Shown: positions 23,464 through 33,729, counted from the stretch's first letter. The stretch is DNA of 64,000 nucleotides from Ceratopteris richardii (GCA_020310875.1 CM035416.1:76681080-76745079), one strand, 5' to 3'. Numbers and translations are program-made. Notes: generated by a model not told the origin, from the sequence alone.

Positions 23464-24527
23464 TGGTGCAATTCAGTTGTCCACTTTAGAAGGAGATATC
23501 TTGCCAAACTATATTAGTGGATGTAGAGTCAAGATATATCAAGAACCGCTTACTGAGGATATGCTAATGAGACTCAACACTGCTAAGAAGCGGAAAGAAG
23601 AAGAGTTAAGAGTGAGAGAAGAAGCACAGGTAGAGGCCAGAGAGCGTATTAGGCGAAATAAGTTAAGGCGAATAGGCCTAGATGTCAACTCAAAAGCCCC
23701 AAATATCACATGGATATGTGCCAAAAATCAGGCATAATTACTTCTCAAGTCATTGACCGACATCCCTTTGTGACCATAGAGATAGGACAAGGAAAGGGTG
23801 CAAGGAGTGTGAAAGCATTGATTGACTCAGGTGCAGTAAGTAGTGCAGTTAGACTGTCCTACTACCAAGACTTGCAGTTGAACATCAATCCATAGAAGCT
23901 TATCTCATAGGATTGGGAGGTGTGGAAACCCCTTGTGTGGGCGAGGTGGAACTTCCCATCTACCTTCAAGATGTTCCAATGAAAGTCAAAGCGCTAGTGT
24001 GTCAAGATGAGAACCTTACAGAACCACTTGTCTTGGGTCAAGATTGGATCTATGACCATGCTATTAACGTAAACCTAAGAAGTCAGATCCTTCAAGTTTG
24101 GGTACAGGAACAATGCATTACAATAGAATTAGAGAACTGCATGCGCACAAATCCAGATGACCCACATTCTCATAGTTTTTCTAAGACTAATCATATGGAA
24201 GAAGATGTATGTGTCAAAAGCTCTATGATGCAGAAGGAGTCAATCCTAGAAGAACAGGTTCGAACACAGGTGGATCTTTCTTCTTCTCCAAAGACTCAGG
24301 TGGCCACAGTGGTTCCACCACAAAGACAAACACAAATGTTCACGACAACCGCTAAATCAAATAGAAAGACACCATTCAACAAGAAAGCAGTTTTGGGCAT
24401 GAAGCAGATCTGGGTACGCAAAGGAGAGAAACCACCAGCGTTGCCCCCACAAATCCCATCCAAGCAAGCCCACCAGGCCAGCAGACGAACGAAGAAGCTA
24501 GCGGAAGCTCAACCACAAGGTATCTGA
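23464..24527 (+). pseudogene. Element 1 second protease-like domain (PR2) after integrase
   Basis: After a remnant of the integrase tail and an arginine/glutamate-rich linker (23570-23690), a second retropepsin-like sequence appears: HPFVTIEIGQGKGARSVKAL at about 23760, then IDSGAVSSAVRLSY (D-S-G active-site triplet), then, after a stop at 23893, YLIGLGGVETP, LPIYLQDVPMKVKALV and EPLVLGQDWIYDHAINVNL at about 24020-24070, the counterpart of the ILGxxF/W closing strand. The order matches clan AA proteases. A polar, basic tail follows to 24527. Element 2 has the same domain at 38284-39070, so this is a family trait. Confidence 0.75.
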
Positions 24528-25146
24528 CAAATTTGGGTGCCCAGGAAATTAATTGCAGCTCAACAAGCGCGATTACACATGTGGGTTCCCAAAGGACTCT
24601 TACATGCACATAGACCTATGCTCTCCACCATGCAAAAGGTCTCAATCAAGAAGCCAAGGAGAGATAAGGGGAAGAACCGAGCACAGAAACCAAAGGGAGA
24701 TAAACTCACCTCTTCAACAAGAGTTAGAAGACCAGCAACAATGGTATGGGTATGGAAGCCAAAAGCACCGGTAGGCCCCACAGAACTAAATAACCAACCA
24801 CAAAGGATCAAAGCCTCAAGAAACCATCCAAACATGGAGCAGCCAAAGAAGATCACTAAACAGTCAAAGACCATTCTCAAATGGATCCCTACAAGGAGGA
24901 AGGATCAATTGTCATCTTGAGATCGAATGGACACCTCCAAGAAAGATGGCATCAACATCCGCAAATAACATCGAAAGCCTCAACAAGCAACAACCATGTG
25001 CTCCTTGCACAACCTTGTCTTTTGCACCATTCAGGTCATGCATTTCCAAAGTATGCATTAATATAGGGCCACATTACATGGCCGTGCATAGACACATTTG
25101 AGAGTCCCATGCACAAGAGCACATTGACATATGTCAATTATTTTTT
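24528..25146 (+). pseudogene. Element 1 basic tail with repeated WVxK motifs, then 3' untranslated region
   Basis: Just downstream of PR2 the same sense carries short repeats of aromatic-basic motifs: QIWVRKGEK (24408), QIWVPRKL (24532), MWVPKGLL (24582) and MVWVWKPKAP (24741), in a Lys/Arg/Gln-rich context up to about 24920. This looks like a nucleic-acid-binding tail of the polyprotein, split by stops. From about 24920 to 25146 I see no coding signal. Confidence 0.5.
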
Positions 25147-25518
25147 CTGGGGAGAGAGAGAGAGTTTGTTCCCAGGTTTGGTTCATGGAACGTGAATGAG
25201 TCATGCTTGGTTGAAGGTGGAACCATTGATTACTGGGCAGTTATTAGTTTTGATAGAAGTGTGTCTCGGCTAGCTGCCTTATCTGGTAGATGTCAAGAAC
25301 TTGGCATGAAGATGGCATCCACAACTATGGTTTCCTCTTACCATGGTAGGAGTGAAGAGCTGGAAGGTCTGCAACTTGAGTGATGCTTAACTATTGCATG
25401 TACGAGAGCATCCAGGGAGATACCTGCAAGGGGTAGTTCTGGTACCCTGCAAATCTTTGTATGTATACTGGATGAGAAGGCTCCTGCTTATGAGGAGACA
25501 GGATCAGCCACTCAAAAG
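25147..25518 (+). pseudogene. Captured Argonaute gene fragment (start of MID domain) inside Element 1
   Basis: A segment absent at the matching place in Element 2 (39669-39770). It starts with intron-like sequence ending TTTGTTCCCAG (splice acceptor, 25165-25175). The next exon reads GSWNVNESCLVEGGTIDYW, AVISF, then LSGRCQELGMKM. This follows the plant Argonaute pattern WN..., GGT..WAVI.F, RC..LGM.M. One TGA (25381-25383) interrupts it, then the same frame resumes with GTLQIFVCILDEKAPAYEE, matching the Argonaute strand LQ.lvCil.ek. By pattern it is nearest the AGO2/AGO7 type. The retained acceptor suggests capture from genomic DNA or unspliced RNA. Confidence 0.72.
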
Positions 25519-26126
25519 ATCTCATCAGTGGACCATCAACACGGACATTCATCAACACTGTTCCATCCCAAAGGCCAGGTGTACAACATGAAGAGATGAA
25601 CATCGATCGACCTTCTCCATGGTAAGTATCTTTACTTTGGAAACATCATAACCATGATACCTTAGGAAACCTCTTCATTGGCATACCCTTGAGCACTTAG
25701 CTCAAGAACCCCAATTTTTGCACCATACTTCTTCCGATGCATTTTCCAAGTAAGCATGCATAGGGCTACATTACAAGGCTGTGCACAAGGCACATATTTT
25801 CGTCAACCCATGCACGAACACACTTACCCATCATCCATTATGGGTTATGAGTACTTAGCATGACTACTATGAACATCAACTTTGGAAGATCTAGAGGACA
25901 TCAACGGAGACTCACAACGACACAGTCATGCTGGAATCCAACGAAGAAGTACATACCAAGGCACTACAACTTGCAAAGGCTCGCAGTGACAGATGAAGAA
26001 CCAGACAACCAACCCTGCCACATCTAGAAGCCAGACGACTTTTGTTCATACAGAAGGGACACTCCCTCTCAAAGCACTACTTGGAACAACCACTACAACA
26101 AGGGTCTGTTAGGGACAACAGACTCG
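25519..26126 (+). other. Element 1 3' untranslated region
   Basis: Aligns with the corresponding region of Element 2 (39771-40480). No coding motif recognised. Confidence 0.6.
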
Positions 26127-26139
26127 AAAGGGGGGGGAG
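26127..26139 (+). other. Element 1 polypurine tract
   Basis: AAAGGGGGGGGAG immediately before the 3' LTR; primes plus-strand DNA synthesis in LTR retroelements. Confidence 0.9.
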
Positions 26140-26747
26140 TGTTGGAACTCAAGGTCAAGCATAAACATGGAAGCACATCAGAAAGGTGGACACACACAAG
26201 AAGAAGGAGCAAGTAGAGAGCTCCAAGAAGTACATGTCAAATTTTTAGAAGAATCCCCTACAAAAATAGTGATTTCCATCACTAAAAACCATTGTAAATA
26301 CCATTTTCTTTTTTTGTAACTCCGTTTGTTCAAGCTGAGGAGTCCTCAAGCTTGAGGAGTATTAGAAGTATCATCCTACCATTTTTCATAATTTTTAGAC
26401 TTCGTTTGAGCCCTCAAATAAGCCCTGGAACCTAATTTTTAACTGGCCAGACACTAGGTTTGGACAGGGCCAAAACTAGTCAAAAAACTATGAAAAGAGC
26501 TAGAGAGCTTATTTTTTAGGTTAGCTTGTTAGAGAATAGAGCTTTTGTAAGAGAACTCTTTTGCAATCGAAGCTTTCCATTGTTCCTCTCTTTGATCTTA
26601 CTTTGTGCACGTGTGTGTGTATGTGTGTGCATGTTTGTGTGCTTTCACTCACGCACTTGTGCCTTCACTTGCTTGTGGTCTTCATACCGATCCTCACGTC
26701 TCCGCGGATTGACAAGTAAAGGAGGTGGTGCTTACGCTTGAGCTACA
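26140..26747 (+). mobile_element. Element 1 3' LTR (608 bp)
   Basis: Partner of 11064-11673, about 97 percent identical by eye. The U3 palindrome is at 26343-26358. It is followed by the duplicated site ATGTG at 26748-26752. Confidence 0.93.
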
Positions 26748-27085
26748 ATGTGCCACTAAACCATTGCAGTCTATCACTCCATATGAGGCTTTGCATAGTT
26801 GCAAGCCATTTGTTGCTCATCTATGTGTCTTTGGTTTTCTAGCATATGCATTAGTGCTTGAACAAGAATGCAAAAAATTTAATGATAAAGCAATGAAATG
26901 TATTTTTTTTGGGTAGAGTTCTAAAAGCAAAGGTTGTCATCTATATCATCTGCAGATTAAACAAATTTTGGTTAGCCTTGATGTTATTTTTGTGGAAGAT
27001 GCAATTCAACCATTACTTTCATGTAATAAGGAGACATTAGTTAGCTCCAAAGATGTGTATGATAGTTTGCTGTTTAACATAGTCT
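26748..27085 (+). pseudogene. Copia integrase fragment, right half
   Basis: Continuation of the copia integrase cut at 11063: CATKPLQSITPYEALHSCKP, then FGFLAYALVLEQECKKFNDK and a stop after CIFFG. Ends at about 27085 where Element 2 begins without an LTR. Removing Element 1 and one ATGTG rejoins the two halves in frame. Confidence 0.85.
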
Positions 27086-27086
27086 A

Positions 27087-28711
27087 AACCAGCTGAACAA
27101 TCAAAGTCAAGTGAATCAGGAGAGCCTAGTAAAAGGAAAACAAGAACATGGAAGGATACCAGAGAGAAAGCCAATCGTAAGTGGGCTAGAAAGTTATCAA
27201 AACTAGAAGAAAGCCTAAGAAATGGAAAAACAAAGATTGCAGACATTGCATCTCAAAACCCCTCGCATGCCAAAAATCCATCCACATCACTTCATCCCAC
27301 CCCAGCACCCATTGTAAATAGGCCACAACTAGGGTCTATTCTTGTAGATCCAACTCCAGAAGGCTTGGACATGATGTTCAAGGCCTACCAGGCTTGACTT
27401 CAAGAAGGGCCAACAGTTGCAAACCTAGACAAGAGTTACCCTAGAGCAAATTTAGAGATTGAACGGACAAAAATGTGCATGAAAATGGTAGAACTAGCTC
27501 AGGCTACGCTAGAGACCAATCAATTGTTCAATCAGACAAATTCTATCAAACTAGGTTTGCATTTCTAGGGCTTACTAGAAAGATTAGAGCAGTTGGTAAG
27601 CAAACCTCAAGTTTCTTTACCTCCACAGGCTCAACCAGCTGTTGAAAGAGAAAGCTCAGCACCAAGGGAACCTTATGTTCCTAATTCCACGGATGTTGGA
27701 ACACCTCTTTCAATTCAAGAGTACTCTCAAGAGTTCTTGCGGGAAATACAAGAAGAGAAATGGGCCAAGGAGAAGGATAATTCCCCTCCTATTCTTGAAA
27801 TTGATGATTTTCATGATCAATTTCCCCAAGACATTCCATCTTTTTACGAAGACTAGGTAGAGCAACAAGGAGATGAAAGATTAGACTTTGAATCTAATTC
27901 TTTACTAGAGTTGCCACAATTCACAGGCCCATGGGAATCTGAATCTCTTCAAATCAGAGCTCCCACAATAATGATAAGAAATGAAGACTCCGTAGTACCA
28001 AGAAACACTGAAGTCGTGAAGAACACTAAGGTTTAGTGTCATCTCACATTAGAAGAGCTACTGAAAGTAAAACCAGGGCTATGGAAGCACGTGGCGAATC
28101 AGGTTCCTGAACTTGATTCCAATGTGTCGAAAGCAGGCTTTAAGCAGAAAGTATCAGAGATACCTCTAGAAAAAATAGGAGACATGAGTGAAGGTGAATA
28201 AGGTAATACTTATCTTCCAATCACCTACCAAAGTTATCTTAGATTTAGGTGTTGGCGTTGCAATTGCTACCACCTCCTTGTGGAAGCAATGGGGCAAGCC
28301 TGCATTAAGACCAACTAGAATGAAGTTTCAAATGGCTGATGGACATATTGAAAGACCTCTACGATTGCTTGAAGGGATAACGCTAGCTACTTGTGGTGTA
28401 GAGTTTGAACACACCTTTGCTATATGTGACTTTGGCAAAAATAATGTATATGAGATGATCCTAGGAAGACCCTTCCTATGACAATTGCAAATAGTACAAG
28501 ATTGGGGAACCAACTCCTTGTACTTGCAGCATTTAGGGGTCACCACCAAGGTCAATCTAAAGGATTTTATGTTCAGAGATGTACCCCCCCCCATAGTGGA
28601 ATCCTATCAACAAGGTGCAAGAAGATTCAATCTTTGTGCATTCTGAAGGTTCATCTGATCAATCATGGATGCATGAAGATACTCACTTGTGGATTTGCAA
28701 GGTCATAGAGG
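27087..28711 (+). pseudogene. Element 2 linker and first protease (PR1)
   Basis: Pieces of the gag-pol linker (27593-27856: EYSQEFLREIQEEKW) then the retropepsin region 28188-28481, with DLGVGVAIATTSLWKQWGK in place of the DSGAG loop: the catalytic Ser-Gly has become Leu-Gly, so the protease would be dead. MILGRPFL at about 28455 is in the same frame as the active-site part, unlike in Element 1. The reading ends at KVIEEE where the DNA transposon enters (28712-28715). Confidence 0.85.
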
Positions 28712-28715
28712 AAGA

Positions 28716-28741
28716 AACAGCGAGTCGTAACAAACGAGAAC
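28716..28741 (+). repeat. Left terminal inverted repeat of the DNA transposon
   Basis: Begins AACAGCGAGTC and ends GAGAAC. 21 of 26 bases match the complement of 34356-34381; mismatches are at repeat positions 5, 6, 12, 13 and 20. Weak similarity continues a few bases inward. Confidence 0.9.
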
Positions 28742-29171
28742 TATGTCATAAAAAGAGAACACTCTCTTCAAAAATCAAGCAAATGGAAGCTTATGTTTGA
28801 GATTCCTTTATAACTGTATACATATATTACAAAAATGAAGTGAAAACATGTGATTTTTTGACATTTTTTGTCATTTTCTCATTAAAAAAGAGCTCAAAAT
28901 GTAGTCAAAATTTCACTATATAGGGCATTGACATGTCCAAAATCTATATGATAAGACATTGACATGTCCAAAATCTATATGATAAGACATTGACATATCT
29001 AAAATTTATACAAAGAATGTAAAACTGAATAATTCTTATACAAAAATAACATTTTAGACATATTTTTAATGGGTGGATATCTGATTGTTATTCAAAATTG
29101 ATGTAAAACATGGTTTTATTAACCAAACTACTTCGAGGCATTTACATAAGCACTAAAAATGTTAGAGAGCT
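28742..29171. repeat. Left subterminal region with 31-bp direct repeats
   Basis: AT-rich, non-coding. Between 28926 and about 29015 a 31-bp unit (CATTGACATGTCCAAAATCT...) is repeated nearly three times. Such subterminal repeats are often transposase binding sites in other DNA transposons; here that is inference. Confidence 0.7.
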
Positions 29172-31964
29172 TCAATGCAACTCACAACTATGTCGATCTA
29201 TGTCTACACCCTCATCATCTGATGCACTTGATTCAATCTCATACTGTTGAGAGCTCTCTTCTTCTTCTTCTATATCCACAAGAGCTCTATCTTCATCCAC
29301 GTACATACCAAATTCTGCAAGATCATGCACAAATCTTCTTGTTTGCCTATGATTTCCTATACCACATACATCTGGAAGCTTTTGTTTTATCATATTGATG
29401 GTTGCTTTCCTCAAGTGACCTGTTTTTGTCAAGGAAAAATCATAAACAAGAATATCTACATCATCCATTTTAAGAGTGGATGTGCTTCGAATATTCTTTT
29501 TCTTTTTTGAACCTGTTCGTTTAGTATCACACACCATTTCTAAGTTATATTTACATGTGAATGCATTACTACTTTTAGTGTAATACCAATGCACCATCAA
29601 AGCCTCTATTCTTGTCTGTTCAATATCTTTAGTTATCTCTAAAACCTTTGCAATCCAAAATGGTCTGGTAGCCTCATCACCATCAGCAAGTACTGCAATA
29701 AGTGTTCCAACATTTATCTCTATTAAATTTCCTTGCCATCTTGTTTCTGCTTGTTTTGTCATCCTTGGGCCTACATAAATATTTCTTTCTGGTGGATGTA
29801 TAAAACTTTGAAGTGCATCTGCATTACATGCTTGGGCCACATTCACGGATCTTTGTGTACAAAAATCCCATGTGAATGGAACATCAACTAGCCAATGACC
29901 TGCAATTGTATACTGTATAATCTCTTCTTGATGATTGAAAAAGTCCTCCCACCAAGATACATCTTGATCTCCAGCATATTTTTTTGCATGCTCAATATGT
30001 CTCTTCTTTTCAATGAGTGCATGCATCCAGCTTTTACTTTGATCAACCACATTTCCACATCTTTTTGTATTGTTTTTATCTTCATATGGTGATTGTTCTG
30101 CACCATACACTGTAGACAAATTAGGCACCTGCAATAAGAATCTGCATCCCTCTTTAGGCTCCCACCCAAGAGAACATGAATACTGCTTTGCAAATAAAAG
30201 GGTTATTTCATCAACCCTCCTCATCAAGAATACATGGTTGAAACTAATATTGTGCAATGGAGCCAAAACCTTAGCACTGTTATCAAGGCCCATTGAGCAA
30301 AAGTGCTTAAATTTATAAATCTGTGTGAGGTGTTGAACTTCTGGTTTTGGAGTATATGCTTCTGAAATCAGCTCAGATAAAATCGGAAGATTAAAAGCAT
30401 TGTTACGTGCCAACTTCTTAGAGAAAGTACTGAACATTTGATCAATGTGATCATGAGTGTGGCCAACCAGAAGGAAATTTACCTTAACCTTATGAAATAC
30501 CTGTTTTTCAACAACCATGCTTAAATATCCAAAGACTGTAGAATTTTTATTCTCTCTTGCAGTATTATCAAGTTGCAAATATAGAGTTGGTGGCAAAAGA
30601 CCCTTCCATGATTGCAAAACACGATGAATGACAGTAACTGTAAGGTTTGGATCATTATGCACATTCGGATATGTGAAGAAAACCTTGGACATTACAGTTC
30701 CATTGTATACCAAAGCACCAACCAAATACATTTGCACAAGGACTTCATCTCCAATGTCCTTAGGGATGCGATAAAAATGTGGCAAACAAGTTTTTTTCTT
30801 TATCCATACCATTGATCAACAAACACATATAACGCTCTGGATTTCTGAGTGCTTTACTTCGATGATGAATTGCTTTCTTTCTCTCTAAAGCTTGACTCTC
30901 ACGATGGTTGTTAAGAAGGTTTTTAAAATTATTCTTTTCCTGTGGTGTTGTAGCCCCCTTGGCCATGTTTTTCAAAGTGGCACAAACTGAACATTCACCC
31001 ATTCTAACTTTACGAGGAATAGACACATTGTTAAACTCTTCCTTCCATAATCGAGTAAAGTGACGATACAACACATACTTCTCATTTCTATTTTCCATGT
31101 CTTCTCTATATATTTGAAATACCTCTCGACGAGTAAAGTTATCTGACAAGTGCAACCTTCCAGTTGTAGGCATAACCTCACAATGCAAGCTAAAATAGTT
31201 CATCATCCAATTCATTGCATGACGTCCAACAGATCCTTTGGTCCCAACATGGAACGTATCCAAAATGAGATCTCCATTCTATGTATTCTAAAATATCCCA
31301 CACCCATTGCAATTTTAAATGCAGCCCTACAACATCGCATCCCTTGACTAAAGAAATATTCAAAAGCAACACGTGTTACTGACATGTTATCCTCAATCAT
31401 TTGCATGCGAGAAACAAGGTATATATCCTACCTTTCACTATCTAAATGGAGGAATTTTTCTCTTAGGTGCTTTAGTTTCTTCATTCCTAAATTGTACAAA
31501 CATTTCAAACCACAACAATGCTTCACAATATCCAATGCAATCTGTCTATCTGAAGTAAGAAATTTAAATCTTTTTTGACTTACTTCACGAGGCCTTCTTT
31601 TAAATCGTAGATTGAGCTTGCTTTGCTTTTCCGTTGCTCCACATGCACTTGAGTCAAAAGGGGGATCAATGGTTGGATCAGATGGGAGATCAAGAGGTGC
31701 ATTTGGTTGAGCAGCATTGCACTGTGAATTGGATAACTTAAATGACTCAACAAAAAACATAGAATCATTAGCACGTTCTAAACCATAGGGATCATCACTT
31801 CTGTGGAAAGGGTCAACTGAGAACAATGAATCCGAAACTGTATCAATATGAGCAGAGGAAGCTGATGCCCAAGCATCCACAGAAAAGATTGAGCTCATCT
31901 TCATTGAGTTCACAGAAGACTGAAGATGAATGACCTTTTTAAATAAGTGGAAATCCGAGATCAA
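29172..31964 (-). pseudogene. Transposase-like protein with LDN / ENKN / GHTHDHID motifs (DUF7869-like)
   Basis: Reads leftwards in three blocks: 31964-31428 (N-terminal, Ser/Asp-rich then basic), about 31406-30760 (MRCCRAAFKIAMGVGYF, GTKGSVGRHAMNW, GECSVCATLKNMA) and a long open frame 30812-29172 (546 aa). In the last, residues 24-130 hold LVQMYLVGALVYNG, YLQLDNTARENKN (Asp 82, Glu 87) and LLVGHTHDHIDQMFS (His 118, Asp 121, Asp 124), followed by a C-terminal region and a very acidic end (DIEEEEESS). I recall this pattern from a family annotated DUF7869 in plants, oomycetes and animals. An RNase H-fold nuclease is inferred. Breaks lie at about 31415 (possibly a short intron), 31260 and 30800. 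Confidence 0.75.
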
Positions 31965-32485
31965 GTGAAGATGTCACATCAAATGTCACATCAAGAAGAT
32001 GTGAAATCAAAAGTTCATTAAAGTACATTAAATTACATTAAACATCAAATTACTTAATTACTCAAATATACACTAATAAGGGAACCAAAGATTTGATTCA
32101 CTTTTGAAAGATGAGATACACAGTTGATTTCTAACTAGATATGAGTCATTGAGTCTTAGCATTATGAGTGAATCAAAATATATCCAAGTTGAGTTCCAAC
32201 TGGATTAGATATTAAAATTGTTTGGAGTAGTGCCATTGAAGACTATACAAGAAGAAATTTTACCTTTGGTTAAGATTTCAAGGATTAGGTTTTATTGTGG
32301 CCTTGGCTAGATCTCAAAGAGGTAGATGAAAGTATATTAAAAAAGAATTATGTGTAAAAGAGGTAAACGGAAATGTATATGTAAGAAGTATATGGAAAAG
32401 TATATGTAAGAATTATATGTAAGAATTAAGTATATGCTTGTTACAAAAGATTTTCAAATGAATTTTGAATCTACGATTTTTCTGA
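31965..32485. promoter_or_regulatory. Divergent intergenic region of the DNA transposon
   Basis: 520 bp between the two start codons, AT-rich, no coding signal. It must hold, or be near, the promoters of both genes if they are transcribed as drawn. Near 32335-32425 a block around GTATATG(T/G)AAGAA(T/G)TATATG is repeated imperfectly. Confidence 0.4.
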
Positions 32486-33729
32486 ATGTTGGATGCAAAG
32501 ATAATGAGTGACTTTTTAAATTACCAAGCTATTTTGTTGAAATTACCAAGCCCCCCTGCATTCCTGGCTCACATTCAAAGAGCAAGGCATGAGAAATCTA
32601 GACTGAAAGCCAAGGAGATTGATTTTGATGATGAACCTGATCTGAAATGTTTCTCCAATCCCCTAGACCCCCTTAGGCATGTATATTACAATGTATTCTG
32701 TAGTGATGTAAATAACATTTGTTCTGTTGTGCCTAGAAAGCATTTCTCCCTTCTCATAGCAGACATACCCTATGGATTTAGGATGTTGGGATCAGTTAAT
32801 GACTATGAACCCTTCAAACACCCTCAGATTCGGAAGATGGTCACTGATTTTGCAGAGTTGACTATGTCTCCTCTTTGGAGGATAGTAATTTTCCATAGCA
32901 GAGACCAATCTTTCTCTGTTTCAACTGCTCTGAAGGTAAGATGTCATGCTGTGGAGTGCCTCACGTGGTAAGCAATCTTCTTTCTATCTCCATGGCTTTA
33001 ATGATGCTCTCTGTCACTTATAGTTCTTGTTGGCAGGGTGAAGACAAACGTCAACCACACTCCTTTGCATAGGTTTGTGAGCTCCACTGAATGCATTACA
33101 GTTGGCTATTATGATGAAATAAGCAAAAGGAGAGTCAGGGAGCATTGCAATGAGAATGGGATCTCAAATGTGCTCATGTTCCCAACCGTTACCAAGAAAC
33201 TTCGTCATGTAGATGGGGACATGACATTGGTTAACCCCTATCAGAAGCCACAAAAGCTCATAATGAGATTGCTTCAACTATTCTCCAATGGTGATGACTG
33301 GGTCCTACACCTTTTTTTGGGCACAGGTAATTTCAATTTTAACAATTTTCATTAGTCATCATGTTGATTGGCCTCTAAGTGGTTTTCTGCTGTTTCAGGA
33401 ACGACTCTGGCTTGCTCCTTAAAGATGTTCAGGCACTGCATAGCGTGGAGAAGGATGATGCTCAAGTGAGCTTCATTAGAATGAGAATCAATGGGCTGAA
33501 TGAATGCCCAGATGAAGACCAAGAGGTTGGAAGGAAGCACATTGCAGACACGGAGAGATTCCAACCGGCTTCAAGGGAGGCTGTTCCCCCACTTGCAGAT
33601 GAACCGGGGGACATGGCTGACCTTGAAGAGCCAATCTTGGAGCAAGAGAGGCAGGATATGTGTTCTAATGTTCTAGAGGATCCCATTTTGCTTGAGCCTG
33701 AGGAAAGCTATGATCAGCTTCTATTGTAG
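32486..33729 (+). pseudogene. Amino-methyltransferase-like gene (N4-cytosine/N6-adenine DNA methylase fold), three exons
   Basis: Exon 1 32486-32967, exon 2 33037-33326, exon 3 33399-33729, with GT-AG introns of 69 and 72 bp that keep the frame (the first rebuilds a Trp codon). Residues 87-98 read FSLLIADIPYGF, the catalytic (D/N/S)PP(Y/F) motif in a DIPY version. Exon 2 ends NPYQKPQKLIMRLLQLF ... VLHLFLGTG and exon 3 continues with GTTLA, the cofactor motif FxGxGTT. Catalytic motif before cofactor motif is the beta-class order. The usual DPF before GxG reads HLF, and one base is missing near 33443, after which EKDDAQVSFIRMRI continues in another frame. Probably inactive. The acidic C-terminus ends at 33729. 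Substrate unknown. Confidence 0.78.

Larger units (their letters stand above)
11064..26747 (+). mobile_element. Element 1: 15.7 kb Ty3/gypsy LTR retrotransposon with both LTRs
   Basis: Complete-length gypsy element. LTRs begin TGTTGGAAC and end TACA, a tRNA-Asp primer site follows the 5' LTR, and a polypurine tract precedes the 3' LTR. The 5-bp duplication ATGTG flanks it (11059-11063 and 26748-26752), and joining the flanks restores the copia integrase frame. Order: leader, gag, protease, RT, RNase H, two H2C2 zinc modules, integrase core, second protease-like domain, basic tail. Inside are a nested LTR element (15664-18298) and an Argonaute fragment (25147-25518). Stops and frameshifts make it non-autonomous now. 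The LTRs differ at roughly 20 of 610 positions by eye. Confidence 0.93.

Noticed and set aside
32486-33729. Horizontal bacterial methylase gene
   Set aside because: The two short GT-AG introns and its location inside a eukaryotic-style transposon argue against recent bacterial transfer; an ancient bacterial origin of the family remains possible.
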